From Symsagittifera roscoffensis (Eukaryota > Xenacoelomorpha > Acoela > Convolutidae): a stretch of DNA of 64,000 nt. The stretch is taken from NCBI RefSeq assembly GCF_963678635.1, contig NW_026971193.1:18001-82000 (forward strand), given 5' to 3'. Below, piece after piece: positions 1-12,182 of this stretch. Within the stretch, counting starts at the first letter, position 1, and each line of letters begins with the position of its first letter. The notes beneath the pieces were generated by a model that was not told the DNA's origin, did not search any database, and was given only the letters and a program-made list of their open reading frames with translations. A program made the position numbers and the translations under genes.

Positions 1-1250
1 CAAGACTTCCGGGTACTGTCCCAAGACTTTTCGGCACTGTCCCAAGATTTTTTGGTACTGTCCCAAGACTTTTCCGCACTGTCCCAAGACTTCTTGGTAC
101 TGTTCCAAGACTTTTTGGTACTGTCCCAGGACTTTTCTGTACTGTCCCAAGACTTTTTGGTACTGTCCCAAGAGTTTTCTGTACTGTCCCAAGACTTTTC
201 GGTACTGTCCCAAGACTTTTCGGCACTGTCCTAAGACTTTTCTGTACTGTCCCAAGACTTCCTGGTACTGTCCCAAGACTTTTCCGCACTAACCCAAGAC
301 TTCTTGGTACTGTCCCAAGACTTTTTGGTACTGTCCCAAGACTTTTCTGTACTGTCCCAAGACTTTTCGGTACTGTCCCAAGACTTCTTGGTACTGTCCC
401 AAGACTTTTCGGTACTGTCCTAAGACTTTTCTGTACTGTCTTAAGACTTCCTGGTACTGTCCCAAGACTTTTCCGCACTGTCCCAAGACTTCTTGGTACT
501 ATCCCGTTTTTTTGGTAGTGTCCCAAGACTTTTCTGTACTGTCCCAAGACTTTTCGGCATTGTCCCAAGACTTTTCGGCACTGTCCCAAGACTTTTTGGT
601 ACTGTCCCAAGACTTTTCTGTACTGTCCCAAGACTTCTTGGTACTGTCCCAAGACTTTTCGGCACTGTCCCAAGACTTTTCTGTATTGTCCCAAGACTTC
701 TTGGTACTGTCCCAAGACTTTTCGGCACTGTCCCAAGACTTTTCTGTACTGTCCCAAGACCTTCTGGTACTGTCCCAAGACTTTTCGGCACTGTCCCAAG
801 ACCTTTTGGTACTGTCCCAAGACTTTTCTGTACTGTCCCAAGACTTCCTGGTACTGTTCCAAGACTTTTCCGCACTGTCCCAAGACTTCTTGGTACTGTT
901 CCAAGACTTTTTGGTACTGTCCCAGGACTTTTCTGTACTGTCCCAAGACTTCTTGGTACTGTCCCAAGACTTTTTGGTACTGTCCCAAGAGTTTTCTGTA
1001 CTGTCCCAAGACTTTTCGGTACTGTCCCAAGACTTTTCGGCACTGTCCTAAGACTTTTCTGTACTGTCCCAAGACTTCCTGGTACTGTCCCGAGACTTTT
1101 CCGCACTAACCCAAGACTTCTTGGTACTGTCCCAAGCTTTTTTGGTACTGTTCCAAGACTTTTCTGTACTGTCCCAAGACTTTTCGGTACTGTCCCAAGA
1201 CTCTTCGGCACTGTCCCCAGATTTCTTAGTATTGTCCCAGGACTTCGTCA
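1..1250. repeat. 21-bp minisatellite array
   Basis: About 60 tandem copies of a 21-bp unit, roughly ACTGTCCCAAGACTTTTCGGT, fill this stretch and continue off the left edge. Variants alternate (TTTTCGG, TTTTCTG, TTCTTGG, TTTTTGG), giving a higher-order pattern: the block near 90-310 recurs near 888-1130 with the same rare variants (GTTCC, CCCAGG, AAGAG, CTAACCC). Because 21 is a multiple of three, long frames stay open on both strands and encode heptad-like repeats such as LSQDFSV. They have no other coding feature and are probably by-products. The array decays between about 1206 and 1290. Confidence 0.95.
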
Positions 1251-2909
1251 CTTCATCGTTGGGACACTTCACACTGCCCCAAGACCCCTTCTTTCTCAGC
1301 GTTGGGACAAACTGATTTCTTCTTCTTCGTTGTTGGGACTCTTGAACCACTATCCCTGGTACCACCACTTGAGCTCTAGTATAAAAATTTCCCCAAAACC
1401 CAACCTTACTGACCAAAGTTTCAAATGCTAACCCCCCTGTATTTATCTCCCTTTGTTAATCTGATGCAAGTTGAAATCCAACTTGTTCGCAGGTGTGTTG
1501 TGATCACCTGTTTGTTCAAAACCGATAAAATTAGTACCGAAAACATAAAAACTCAAACGAGAAAAAACTATAAAAACAGAAAGATGAACCCACCTAAAAT
1601 AAAAGGTGACCAATGTCGTCCTTTCGTAAAAAAAATGTCTGGTACCTGATTGTCACGCGTTTTCCTCCCCCCTACTAACGTTCTTATGGAGTTTATTCCT
1701 TCCGGGTTTCAAAAACTGTATCTCCGCCCCCCCCCCCCCCACCCGATCCGACCAAGGTACCTACCTCAATTCGATCTTAAATTTGGTTATCCTCTCTCTG
1801 TAATTCACGCGCGTAAGATTATAATGTAATTAAGTTGACGATATCGATTGTTAGTTACTTTAACGTGTCCCCCCTTTTTACAATTTGCAACCGCCAACCT
1901 CTAACCTAACCAGCCCCCTTCTAACCTCCCCCTATTTAGCCCCCCTCTTAAGCCGAAAATTACCTTAAGCGCTGGGTGCTAAACCTCTCAAGAGAAAACC
2001 GTAGATACTGTTTCCAAGCTCTGCTCAAGTAAAAACGTTCCTCAAAACAGTGGGGTTCCGCTTATCCAATTTTACACTTATCTCTTATAATGTAATGTGG
2101 ATTTTAACGATACCCGATTGACCAACCAGAACACCTCTGTGTGTCCTCCTCTGGTTTTTCTGATTCCATGCTGTTGGTCTCCTTGGCTCATCCAGCACAT
2201 CTCATCAGCACAATTTTCCCACTTGCCTGGTCACCTGTTCCAGTCCAGTCCCCCAGTGGTCCGTCGATCGACCAAACAAAACACCCCTGTGTGCCTTTTC
2301 TGTTCGGTCCCGTCGGTGCTGGATGTCCCCTTGTCGTGTCCAGCACTTGTCGGGTTCTCTTCTTGCGAACCACTTTCCTACTTGGCTGGTCACCTTTTCC
2401 TTTCGAGTCTCGTAGTTTCCAGGTAAGTTGCGAGCTATCTGAAAACCCTTGACAACGCCCCACACTCGGGCACCTTTTTAAATTGCTGATATAATCGAAA
2501 CGATCGGTCTTATGAAAACAGTATGGGTATACTACTTAATTAAAATAAAGGTTTGATCCAACTAATCTGGTGTCAAAGTCACTGTCCTTTTTCGTTTTAT
2601 GGTTTTTTGTTCCTTTTTCTATTCTTTTCGGTTTTTGTTTCGCTTTTTGTCTTTTTGCTCGTTTTTTAGTCCCCCTAGTTACCCCCCCCCCCTTACTCGG
2701 TTAGCTAGGCCTCGTTCGAAACGCGTACCAGGACATTTTCTCGAGTTTTCTTAAAAAGCTATCACGGTACGACCGGAAGGCTTACATGTTCCCGCTGAAC
2801 CGTACCACCGGTACTCTAGAATGGGCATGTAGACCGGAGCTGTGTCAAGTGGGTTCGACTCCGTAGTCATGAGTCGTAAAAACACCCAGGAGCGCAATAA
2901 AAACACTAT
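1251..2909. other. gene-free spacer with degenerate duplication
   Basis: No recognisable gene is seen. There are several poly-C runs (around 1728-1741 and 2683-2692). A degenerate tandem duplication of about 150 bp lies at roughly 2115-2425: both halves contain a 'gaccaa...aacacc.ctgtgtg' block followed by 'acttg.ctggtcacc'. Short overlapping frames on both strands across 2097-2465 reflect this composition and show no known domain. Confidence 0.6.
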
Positions 2910-3805
2910 GTAACAGTCGCCTACTTAAATCACATATGAGGTTAAAGAAAAAAAGGCCCTATAAACATTGGCTCAAGAGTCAGGGACACTATCTCTTGTG
3001 TTTTTCTACCTCGAACGGTCGGGGCCAATTAAGTTCACTTGCGACATGACACTAAAACCCTCGTTACAGCTTAAAGGCCACTACCAAAATACCCCCCCCC
3101 CCCCTCTAAAAAAAATAAGAATGTCCCCATACTTAGGTATCAAAATGCCCAAAATACGCGAACGCTGTTAAAAACAGGGTCGGAACAGTCCGTACAGTTA
3201 CTTTTTATTAGACAGTGGAACTTTGATCCATTTCAGATGGATCAACCTAAAACTCTCCTTACCTCAAGGTAACAATTATAAAACAAACTCAAGAAAACTA
3301 AATTGGGTACTCACATACCAGCACACTCGAGAATTGGAGTAACTAAATTAACTAGCGACTCTAGCATAAATTTAACAACTTGAGAAGTTTGCTATTAATA
3401 AATTCCAACAAAGGAAATGAGTTTTCACTTGAGAAATAAAGTTTTGGGTTGGACCATTGGCATACTTCGGTTGTCCACCTTTCCACCGAAGGTTCACTCT
3501 GATCCACTTCGAATAGATATACTCTTCTTTCGCAATCGTTCTGTCTCCTATTTCAGAATAGGACAGCTCTACTCTCGTGTGATTTTTATATCTGGAAATT
3601 AAGAATAGCAATTTCCCGCTGCTTTTTTAACTACTTTTCCGCGCTTGTAATTAGGTTGTTCTGATCTTGCATTATCCAAGATTTCTAGTTGTCGCGAGAA
3701 AGTTGAGCATGACAGGCTCAATTCGAATTTTTGAAAAATTTTATTTCGCCCCAAAATTACTTCGTTCGTATTTCCCAATGTCAAACTTTCAATTATTACC
3801 GACTG
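2910..3805. repeat. diverged dispersed repeat, left copy
   Basis: Starts with TGTAACAGTCGCC, resembling an inverted LTR end of the family described below. The stretch 2960-3100 aligns in direct orientation with 59172-59312, and 3565-3800 aligns loosely with 59345-59580. The left copy has about 430 extra bases between these blocks. No gene is seen. It is probably an old LTR or element fragment related to the nested cluster; the alignment was made by eye. Confidence 0.4.
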
Positions 3806-3925
3806 GCACACTGCCAAAGCCAGTTCTTTTGGTGGTCTTTCTAACATCGGGTCGACAAAAACGTTACTGTTTCCGGCTTCGATCAGAACGCTCTAAATAA
3901 CTCAATTACATGCAAAAATAGTGAG
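3806..3925 (-). mobile_element. outer LTR C, fragment 1 of 3
   Basis: Reads as the reverse complement of the LTR stretch that includes the 'gtcgacccgatgtt' and 'gagctcactattt' blocks, but is diverged from LTRs A and B. It is cut at 3923-3925 (GAG) by element A and resumes at 33688 with the same GAG, so A inserted into an existing minus-strand LTR. Confidence 0.75.
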
Positions 3926-4840
3926 TGTGACTTTGACCAGAATGCACCAAAATGCAGACGCAGCAATTTCGAGTTTTTAGCAGAGAACGTTCCGAATTGA
4001 CGGTTTTAAGAGATTAACAACGTTATTGGGACGATTAGTCAAACGGTGAAGGCTAGAATATTCTGGTGTTTCAAATTTTTAAATTTTCGAAGTATGACGT
4101 CATATTTCTGAGAAACGTCAGAAACGACCATTTTGGCAAAAGACCGAAATAAAACACAACAACAACATTAGTTGCGATAGCGATAACGACGAAAATTGTG
4201 ATTGGAAAACATCAACAAAAAAAAACAGAAGATACAGAGACCGCTCCGAGTTGCAACTATTGTGTCGCTACAATAGTTGCAAGGCCGTTTCGACAACGGT
4301 GAAGGGTGGAAGACAGCGTTCCGGGAGGAAGATAAAGGTCTTATTACCCCGGACTCGAGAATCCGGAGGGGTCTCGGGACTGGAACTTTTATCATCTTAT
4401 ACGAACTTTTAGCTTCCCTATTATGTCCTGAATTGAATTTCATTAACATCTGAATTCATTTTGCTAGGATGAGAAGCTAGGAGTTGGGGGAAAGGGTTGA
4501 TCCATCTTCGATGGAGATGATGATTTTTATCTACTGAACAAAAACAATAATAATTCAATAAATAGTAGTAGCCTTGTTTTTAGGAGTGACCTCGTGGTCT
4601 GGGGATACTGAGACCCAGCCATGAGCTCACTATTTCTACATGTAATCTAGTTAATTTGAATGTTTTGACCGAAGCCGAAAGCAGTAACGTTTTTGTCGAC
4701 CCGATGTTAGAAAGACCACCGAAAGTACTGTCTTGGTAGAGACGGTGAAAAGCATGTAGAGCTCTGTTTAGACGTTGGCCAGTCGTCTTAGAACCTAGCT
4801 TTATTTTCCGTCGATATGTATCTTCCGGGCGAATGTTACA
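3926..4840 (+). repeat. 5' LTR of copy A
   Basis: 915 bp. Begins TGTGACTTTGACC (the intact family start is TGTGACATTCGACC) and ends CGAATGTTACA, so the ends are near-perfect inverted repeats. It contains a stem-loop (4251-4282), a CCGGAGGGG motif near 4362, and an AATAAA at 4557-4562 that may serve polyadenylation. It differs from the 3' LTR of A at scattered positions and more strongly from the LTRs of copy B. Confidence 0.9.
4251..4282 (+). promoter_or_regulatory. conserved LTR stem-loop (copy A)
   Basis: TTGCAACTATTGT and its exact reverse complement flank a 6-nt loop: 13 perfect base pairs. A smaller hairpin (CCGTT...AACGG) follows directly. The same arrangement is in LTR B, and in outer LTR C the stem sequence changes but pairing is kept, which argues for a function in RNA. 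Role unknown. Confidence 0.7.
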
Positions 4841-4852
4841 TAGATGTTTTTA

Positions 4853-4867
4853 TGGCTCTCCTGGGTG
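4853..4867 (+). promoter_or_regulatory. candidate primer binding site (copy A)
   Basis: TGGCTCTCCTGGGTG lies 12 nt after the LTR. It begins with the TGG expected to pair with a tRNA CCA end. The equivalent in copy B (TGGCGCTCCTGGGTG) resembles the complement of the 3' end of a tRNA-Asn, with mismatches in the acceptor stem. The tRNA identity is inferred. Confidence 0.4.
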
Positions 4868-6843
4868 TTATTCTTTTTTAACATCGTGACCGGCAGAACC
4901 GTTAACGAGCACTCCGCGCCGAGCGGATGCTCACATTAACGCCCTTAATAGGCCAAAACCGCCGGGGCGGAAGGGTTGTTCGGAACGCGGAAGCCTTCCG
5001 GATTACCGTGAGTACCTTTTTAACATAGTTAGGACCGAAAATTCACGAACCAGGAAGGGTGGGGGGATTCGCGGTCCCGTCATTTCCTGAGTGATCCGTG
5101 ACCAAAAACACTTAAAGATATATAAAAAACCAAACAAAAAGTAGTATAGTACCCAAGAAAAACAAAAAACATAAAAAATAACTGAAAAAACCAAAAACAG
5201 TAAAAAAGTAAAAAATCAGTAGAAATCATCCCCCCAGACAAGATGTGATCCGACCCCCCCGTTTGTTGTTGATAGATATATTGTTGTTACAGGCATTAAT
5301 ATCAGTCAGGATTGTTACGATCAATTTTGTAGCCCGTTTGTGAGGCTTGTACTGTAGGGTTGTTTGAGTATTTAAGCACGTTAATGCTAAATTGCGCTCA
5401 ATCCGGAAGGGTCAGCTGATTTGCGCTCAATTCGGAAGGGTCTTGGGAGAGGCTGATCCGGCAAGCAGTACAAGGAGCAACAAGAAGGGGCTCAACGACA
5501 ACAACAAACGACTGTTGGGTATCGTTAACAAGTTTTGTATCCCTTTTGGTACAAAAATTAAGATAGTAATCTGTGGGGGGCTCGACAGTGCTGCATTGTA
5601 GTGACCCTTCACCGAACTGCGAATATCCGAGTTAAGCACCTTAATTTGGATATTAAACAAACCCGGAGGGGTATAATATTACTAATATTATTACTTATAT
5701 CGCCTATATTAATACTCCTATACCGTTTTTCAGTGAAAAACACAGAAAGCAGACCGGTTTTTAGGGTCAAAATAGCGATATTTTGATTCCCCCACAAATC
5801 GCGATTTTTGAGATATCGATATTTTTGAAACGGAAAAAAGCGCTAAATTAGTGTGTTTCATCGTAACTGCACTACTATAATAGAAAGAACCGGTTAAGTT
5901 TAGTTCGGAAGTGGTTGGAACTATTTTGGAACCAAAAACCGAATTTTCGTGATTTTTGAGAAAACGGAACACTATAAATTCAGAAAACTTTTTGAAATTT
6001 TTGAGTTAGGACAGTAAAAAAAGTTGTTCGGACAACGTCCACTAGTGAATCTACAAGTTTTAAAACCCGCTACCCGAAAGCCTTCCGGGTTGCAGAGAAA
6101 TCGAAATCGTGTTTGATTTGGTGGATTCATCAATCCGGAGGGGTACAGGTAGCATAGTTTTTCGCAAAATTTTTCAACTAAAGCGTTTTAGATCGGATCT
6201 TTTGCATTGAACTAGAAGAGTATAGGCCTTCTGAACTCGGATAAATAATTTTTAGGTCGAAAAGAACAGAATTGCGGAAAAAGTTAGACTGAACCTATAA
6301 GAGAGAAATTTCTTGATTTTAGAAAAAAGACCTTTTGGTTAATAACTTTGGAACTACTGGGCAGATCCAGTTGATCTTGGTACCAATAGGTCAGAAATTA
6401 GCTGAGCTTACTGATAGGGTTAAAAGTTTTTCGAAAAATTAAGCGTGAAATTTTTTTGAGATTGTTTTTAGCAAATTCACCAATTTGGGAGGGTAGACCG
6501 TTCACCTTTTATAAATTTTTTTAGGAAAGCCCTTACACCCCTACCAAAAGGTAATAGCGGTTGAATAAAGTAACTTTAGGCTGTTCTAGACGACAAGGGA
6601 AGTCTTAAGGCATAAGAAAACCTTAATCGAGCCGAAGTTAGGCTAGCGACAAGACCCTTCACCGTTAGCGTGAATTGTCAAATAAGAGGCTTAACTTCAA
6701 TCCGGAAGGGTCTAGGAAAGGATCACATACCACCCTTCCTAGTTAATTTAAAAAACATAATAGCATCGGAGAACGTATCCGGAGGAGTATAGGTTGAAAG
6801 AAGTAAATCTCCGAAAAGCTACTTTTACGAAACAAGAGGGCTC

Positions 6844-7078
6844 CCAATCAGGAAGGGGTCCAAATTTTTTTTCAAATTCGGAGAGGTCCCAATCCGGAGG
6901 GGTCTTGTTTTCACAAAAATGGAGGGGTCCCAATCCGGAGGGGTCTTATATTTACTATTTCAGAGGGGTCCCAATTCGGAGGGGTCATATATTTACTAAC
7001 TCAGAGGGGTCCCAATCCGGAGGGGTCTAAATTTTGCCAATCCGGAAGGGTCCTATTTTTGCCAATCCGGAGGGGTCT
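6844..7078 (+). repeat. CAATCCGGAGGGGTC motif cluster (copy A leader)
   Basis: About ten copies of the motif in degenerate direct repeats of roughly 40 bp, each usually an 'aGAGGGGTCCCAATCCGGAGGGGTC' pair separated by an A/T-rich spacer. The cluster is conserved in copy B (36988-37180). The layout recalls arrays of protein-binding sites such as the insulator in the Drosophila gypsy leader; that comparison is inference. Confidence 0.75.
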
Positions 7079-7776
7079 TATTTTATTAAAGGACTTAGGT
7101 AAAAAGAAGAAAGATTACAGTGAGAGGTATTAGATTATTAGCAGACAGGCTAGGAATCAGTGACTGCACTGGTAATTTGCTTTCGTTAATTTGCTTTCGT
7201 TCATTGGTGCGGATTGAAACCCAATACGTTTTTGTGAAAAGTGACTGCCCTGAGGATTTTAGTAGGTCTAGCTCGGGCAGTCCGAAGGCAGATAGGTAAC
7301 ACAGTACTCGGTGGGTGCAATAGATGCCCACTTGAGAAAGATACTGCCTTCAAAGTTTTGTCTGTTTGGTGCAGCACCAAGCAGGGAAAGCTTTTTCTTT
7401 AAAATATAAGTTCGACATTTGTACTGCGACCGACTAAAAGTACAAAACACATACGTTTTTCATAGAGGTATTCTTATTCTGTTATTATTTTTTTTTGGAT
7501 TTTAAATCAACATAATTTGTGCTTGATTGGGTAGTGAGTACACTATCTTTTAAATTGACTGATAACATCATATTGTGCTAGTTCTCAAATCGATAACCAG
7601 TTAGTGTGAGTAAAATATTTACAAGTTGTACTCTGATAACATACAGGGATTAGTGGTCACTATTTATTAGAATCTTGTGAAATTTATTGTGTTGTGTCAT
7701 TATCATTGATAGTCAAACTATAAGGTCACTAGCAATCGAATTCTGTGTATAGGCATTAAGAAGTGACAAATTGAGA

Positions 7777-10700
7777 ATGAGTCTAGACAAGTCAAGGATA
7801 CCTAAACGAGGTAATAGCTCTAGGAAATTTATACCTAGAAAGGAAAGAAAACAATGACCGACCCTTTTGTGGATCGGATCAAACGAGCCCAGACCGACAA
7901 AGGGGAGACGGTTTCAGGCAGAATGGCTGAAACGAGGAGTCAGAAGTCCTCAGAAGAGCGAAAACAAATGTTAGAAGTGGAGGTCAAAACGGACCAGGCC
8001 ATGAATGACAACCAGGAAGTACATGGACTGGAAGGGAGAGGCAGAAGGCTGGCAAGTGAATCTACTCCGGTACAACAAGGCCATGATTTTGCCACTTCCA
8101 CCGGGACATTGGACAGAGAGGAGATGTCGGAACTGTCCGACATCTCAACTGAAATAGTGGCAACTAGAAGATCCCCAACAGACAACACCATGATGGCAGG
8201 CGGGACTGAGAAACAAACAACGTCTTCATCGTTCTCGGAAAGAATGAGGAACACCTTAGAAAACATCTTTCCATTCACCATTGGAGTGGGCACAGGAAAT
8301 AAAGGTGAATCCCAGGAGGAAGAAGAGGACGAAGACGAGCAAATGGACTTTGGATCTCAAGTCAGTCTCAATAGTTCGACCCAGGAGAAGGAGGCATACG
8401 TCGGAAGAGAGACTGGAACCATGGACAAATTTGGTGTGGTGAGAACGATAAGCAAAGACGCAAACACACCAGGCCTGTCGAGGGACTTTGCGATTATGAT
8501 AAATTCAGAGCCGCGAACTGGGGAGAGTAGGAACAAAGGGCTAGGCAAAGCATTGGCGGATCCTGAAGTGGATAATGAGAAGAGGTCGAGACACAGAGTC
8601 AAAGCCCGAATCTCGACCAGCACGAAGCTACCTGGGACCGACCGGGTGACACCGCCACTAGTGACGCCACCCGTGAATAACGGGGCAGCATTAGAAGAAG
8701 CCTTGAACAACATAGTGGGCAGTATAGGAGAACAAAATGAACAGATGTCCAGAAGAATGAGTGAACTAGAAAGAGCAGTTCACATTGAAAGAGAAAGTCT
8801 GCAGGAAGAAATAAACCGCAATAGACAAGAAATTGGTAGGAGCGAAAAACGCTTGAAAGGAAGAACGGACGAGCACATAGCGAAGAACTTGTCGCGAATG
8901 ACAAGAGAAGCGGAACAGAGAGAGTTACGCTTAAGAGACGACATGGAGAAGTTAAGAGTTCAGCAAGAGCAGTCTCTTGGGACTCTTGACACAAAGATAG
9001 ATGCGATGATGGAGAGGCGAACTCAGGCTATCATGGAGAGGTTGGACGGGCTACTAGGCAGCAAGAGTTGACCAAAAGAAGGGGAACCGAACTAGGGAGG
9101 TCCCAGCAGGGAGCCGAAGGTGAACTTCAATGACCATCAAAGGAGGAGGACATATGGATCCACTAGAGGTAGGGGCAGTTCATCAGGCTATGCCACAAGG
9201 GATAATAGAACATGGGGCTCAAACAGTAGAGCAAGTTCAACGGGGAACAGACAGACCTCTAACGAAAGACCGACGCAGAGCACACATGCGACTGGGAGAG
9301 GTGATTGCGGCAACAGGAGACATGCGAGCCCAGAGAGGAGTCATGTGGGCCAAGGGGGAAACACTCACGGCGATTCGGATTGCAGGGATGCACCGAATAC
9401 AGAGCCAATAACAAGGTGTGATGACACTCAGGCGGGGCACTCGAGAGATGCCACGGCAATGGCCACAGCCTTTGAACCCCTAAACAGGTCTTTGGAGACA
9501 TTCCTTACAAGGTTATCCAAAACCAATGAACGCAGTGAGAAGTCCAGAAGAGTCTTTAAGAAACCAAGATGCAACAAAGACGAATCCGATGGCTGTATTG
9601 AAACCTGGATAGAAACTGCAATGAAACTAGTTTATGATACCTGGATAGAAACTAGGTAATGAAACTGCATTTCGAAGAAGAGGACTTGTCGGAAAGACAA
9701 GAATGCAGTGCACTCACCAGTAACTTGGAAGGGACGGCCCTGAACTGTGTCATGGCCAAGAAGCAATATCAGCGTGACACAGCCGAGAAAAACTTCGAAA
9801 CCTTGTTGAACCGTTTTGGATCAGGGGTGCAGGGGCGCCAAGCAAAGATGCGCTTCGAGAAACGGAGGCAACGAGAAGATGAAACGATAGACAAGTTTCT
9901 AGATGACTTGGAAATGCTGAGAAGACGCAGCCAACCGGATGAATGGAACCGAAAAATGAACCTGGCAGTAGCCTCAAAATTCATCGATGGTGTGAAGAAT
10001 GATGAACTTCGAACAAAACTAGCAACGCATTACACACCACTATCAACCAATGCGCCAACACCAGAGGAGTTGAGGCTCAAGTCAAAAAATTATCTTTTGT
10101 TGAAACCTCCTTCGAGATCTGGATATTATAAGAACAATTATGGCAATTTTAACAACGGATCAGCAAACCAAGGGAACAACTGGTACAAACCGAGGGATGA
10201 TATGGACAAGAGACGCTCTTGCGCCAATTGCAGTTCAACGGACCATCATATGTCAGCATGCCCAACTTACAAACAAGGCATGAAAGCAATAGGCTTTAGC
10301 CTCGAGGACGAAGATGCGTCAGAAGTTGACCATGAGGATTTCATGAGAGGAGTAATTGCGAAATTCGGCCCGAGGTGTTTCTTTTGCAACTTGGAAGGTC
10401 ATTTTAAATCAGGTTGTCCGCAATTCTGGGGTGTAGTGGCAGACATCAAGCATCCAAGGCATGAGGAAGCTTTATCAGGAGTGAAAGCCAGCAAGGCTCG
10501 CCTGTTGAGTGAAGCGGAGGCGCGCAGAAAAGACAAACCGCAAGAGCTGGCGACGAAAAAATGCAAGCGGTAACTGAAGAGACACGTGAACCGGAACCAG
10601 TGACTGCGGCCGATGACTTCAAGATTGATTATAGGGCAGCCGCGAGGGATGCTCGAAATAGAGTGCAGCAGGAACTGGTGACGAAAGAGATCGAACAAAA

Positions 10701-10944
10701 AGTGAAACTCGAACTGGAGAATGAGAAACTACAGGAGCAACTGAATGCCTTCGAAGCAACGGAGGTCGAGGAGACTAAAGCACCAAGCAGTTTGAGCATG
10801 AAACTTAATGTGATCTCCGGTCAGAGGTTCGGCATGGTGCCACAAGGAAGCAAGATACAGTCGATAATCTCAGTGGCTGGACACCAGGTTATCAGAAATC
10901 TGACTGAACCATCCGAGTTCACTTTGATGCATTTGGACACATAA
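7777..10944 (+). pseudogene. gag: gag region, copy A (broken)
   Basis: Homologous to the 5' third of the copy B polyprotein. Order: charged disordered N-terminus, a long coiled coil (about 8690-9060), an RG/N-rich stretch (9120-9450), a capsid-like helical domain (9460-10110), and two CCHC zinc knuckles (about 10220-10265 and 10375-10420). Breaks: a frameshift near 7850 so the first ATG (7777) reads only 25 codons, a TGA at 9069-9071, a partly duplicated insertion of about 40 bp near 9610-9655 that shifts frame, another shift near 10555, and a deletion of about 190 bp at 10944-10950. Gag would form the particle and bind RNA; this copy cannot make it. Confidence 0.85.
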
Positions 10945-10949
10945 GGGTG

Positions 10950-12182
10950 ACCAGATAAGGGCAGATCTATTTGGGTGAGGAGAAACTCAAAGTCCGCAGG
11001 ATAGGCCATGACGCCATGATGGAACAAGATGCAGTACACATTGGGTATGAAGCAGATGTGACTGCACATCTGCTCGACACCAAGGGAAAGAAAATCGGAG
11101 TCACGGGGCTGCTGGACACAGGAGCGGTAGTGAGTGTGATGCCAATAAAAACTTGAGAAAGAATGGGCTTCACGAGGGAAGATCTGATTCCAACGAATCT
11201 CCGACTGGCTGCCGCCAATCGAGGAGCGATCTACGTAGCCGGAAGAACACCAATAACGGTTCTCCTCATGGGAGGACTGGTTCTTTGGATCAGCTTCCTA
11301 GTGGTAGAAAATTTGGACGACGCCGACCAATTCATCTTGGGCAGAGATTTCGTCAGGAGTTTTGACGTGATGATTGACTTGAACAACGGTCTGATACGGA
11401 TTAGAAACCCGGACCGGAAGTATGTTAAGAAACCGATTAATAGGATAATAATAGACGAAAACAAGGTACCAATTTTTTTAGTTGGAAAAGTGAAACTACA
11501 GCCAGGACTTTAAATTAAATTCGTTAAGCGATAGTAAACAGGTTTGCTTAGTACCGAATCCAAATAGTCAGAGTTCGGTGATTTTAGGCCGGAGCTTCTC
11601 GGTAACGCGAAACGAACTGTGTGTCAGTGTGTTCTTGAACACGCTGGACACCACGGTTTCAATCCAGCGTGGAAAGAAGCTTGGTTACGCTTTGCCGATG
11701 AGGACAGTCTATGAAGAGACACAAAACTTGAAGAAACATAGTGTGAAAGACTGTCCTTATCATGCCAATAAAGATAAAATTTTAAAGAGGATTAATGAAT
11801 TAAAATCTATTCATAAATAGTTTTCAATGAAATCCGAAACAGACGACGGCTTTTTGAGCTGCTCGACTCTCCCGGAACGCCCCTCGTCATATGAACTAGA
11901 ATCTGACAAACCGGTTTTGCCAGAGATAGAACACTTAAAAGGGAAAATAGGTGAGGGAGATTTCGAAAAATTGCGGGACCTCTTAAATCGGAACGCAGAT
12001 GTATTTTCAAAACATAAGGCGGATATCGGTTGCTGTAATTTCGTCGAACACGAAATGGAACTTGAAGAGGGCGCCGTTCCCATAGGGAAGGCGCAAGACG
12101 AATGACGCCACACAAGTCGGAAGAGTGCCGAGCGGAAATAGAAATGTTGCTTGAATACGACATGATAGAACCCTCGAAATCG
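10950..12182 (+). pseudogene. pol: protease to RT N-terminus, copy A (original copy)
   Basis: Contains the aspartic protease active site DTGA near 11117-11128, a conserved tail up to 11513, and the segment leading into RT (11578-12182). Breaks: TGA in place of the TGG codon near 11155, a deletion of about 30 bp at 11505-11512 that brings in a stop, TAG at 11818-11820, and a frameshift near 12085. The deletion and the TAG recur in every downstream tandem unit, so they predate the amplification. This is the parental segment of the repeats at 14528-19488. Confidence 0.85.

Larger units (their letters stand above)
4841..7776 (+). other. long 5' leader of copy A
   Basis: About 2.9 kb between LTR and the first gag ATG, homologous to 34994-37968 in copy B. 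No credible ORF is seen. It is studded with the motif (A)TCCGGA(A/G)GGGT, singly near 5401, 5431, 5661, 6133, 6702 and 6778 and clustered at 6844-7078. A block at 7260-7440 is well conserved with 37432-37620 and includes a possible splice donor (AG|GTAAC, GT at 7296) shared by both copies. It may hold packaging, insulator or splicing signals. Confidence 0.7.

Noticed and set aside
493-1431. Long frames across the 21-bp satellite on both strands as genes
   Set aside because: Openness follows from the 21-bp period; no domain, start context or conserved end.
2097-2465. Overlapping frames of about 100 codons on both strands
   Set aside because: They coincide with a C-rich degenerate duplication and match no known protein pattern.
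5003-5194. Minus-strand hydrophobic frame as a membrane peptide
   Set aside because: It reads an A-rich leader tract in reverse; the Phe/Tyr-rich content is compositional and the frame is not kept in copy B.
7268-7450. Minus-strand frame conserved at 37432-37641 as a small antisense gene
   Set aside because: The DNA block is conserved as leader; no separate coding evidence such as codon-biased changes could be seen.
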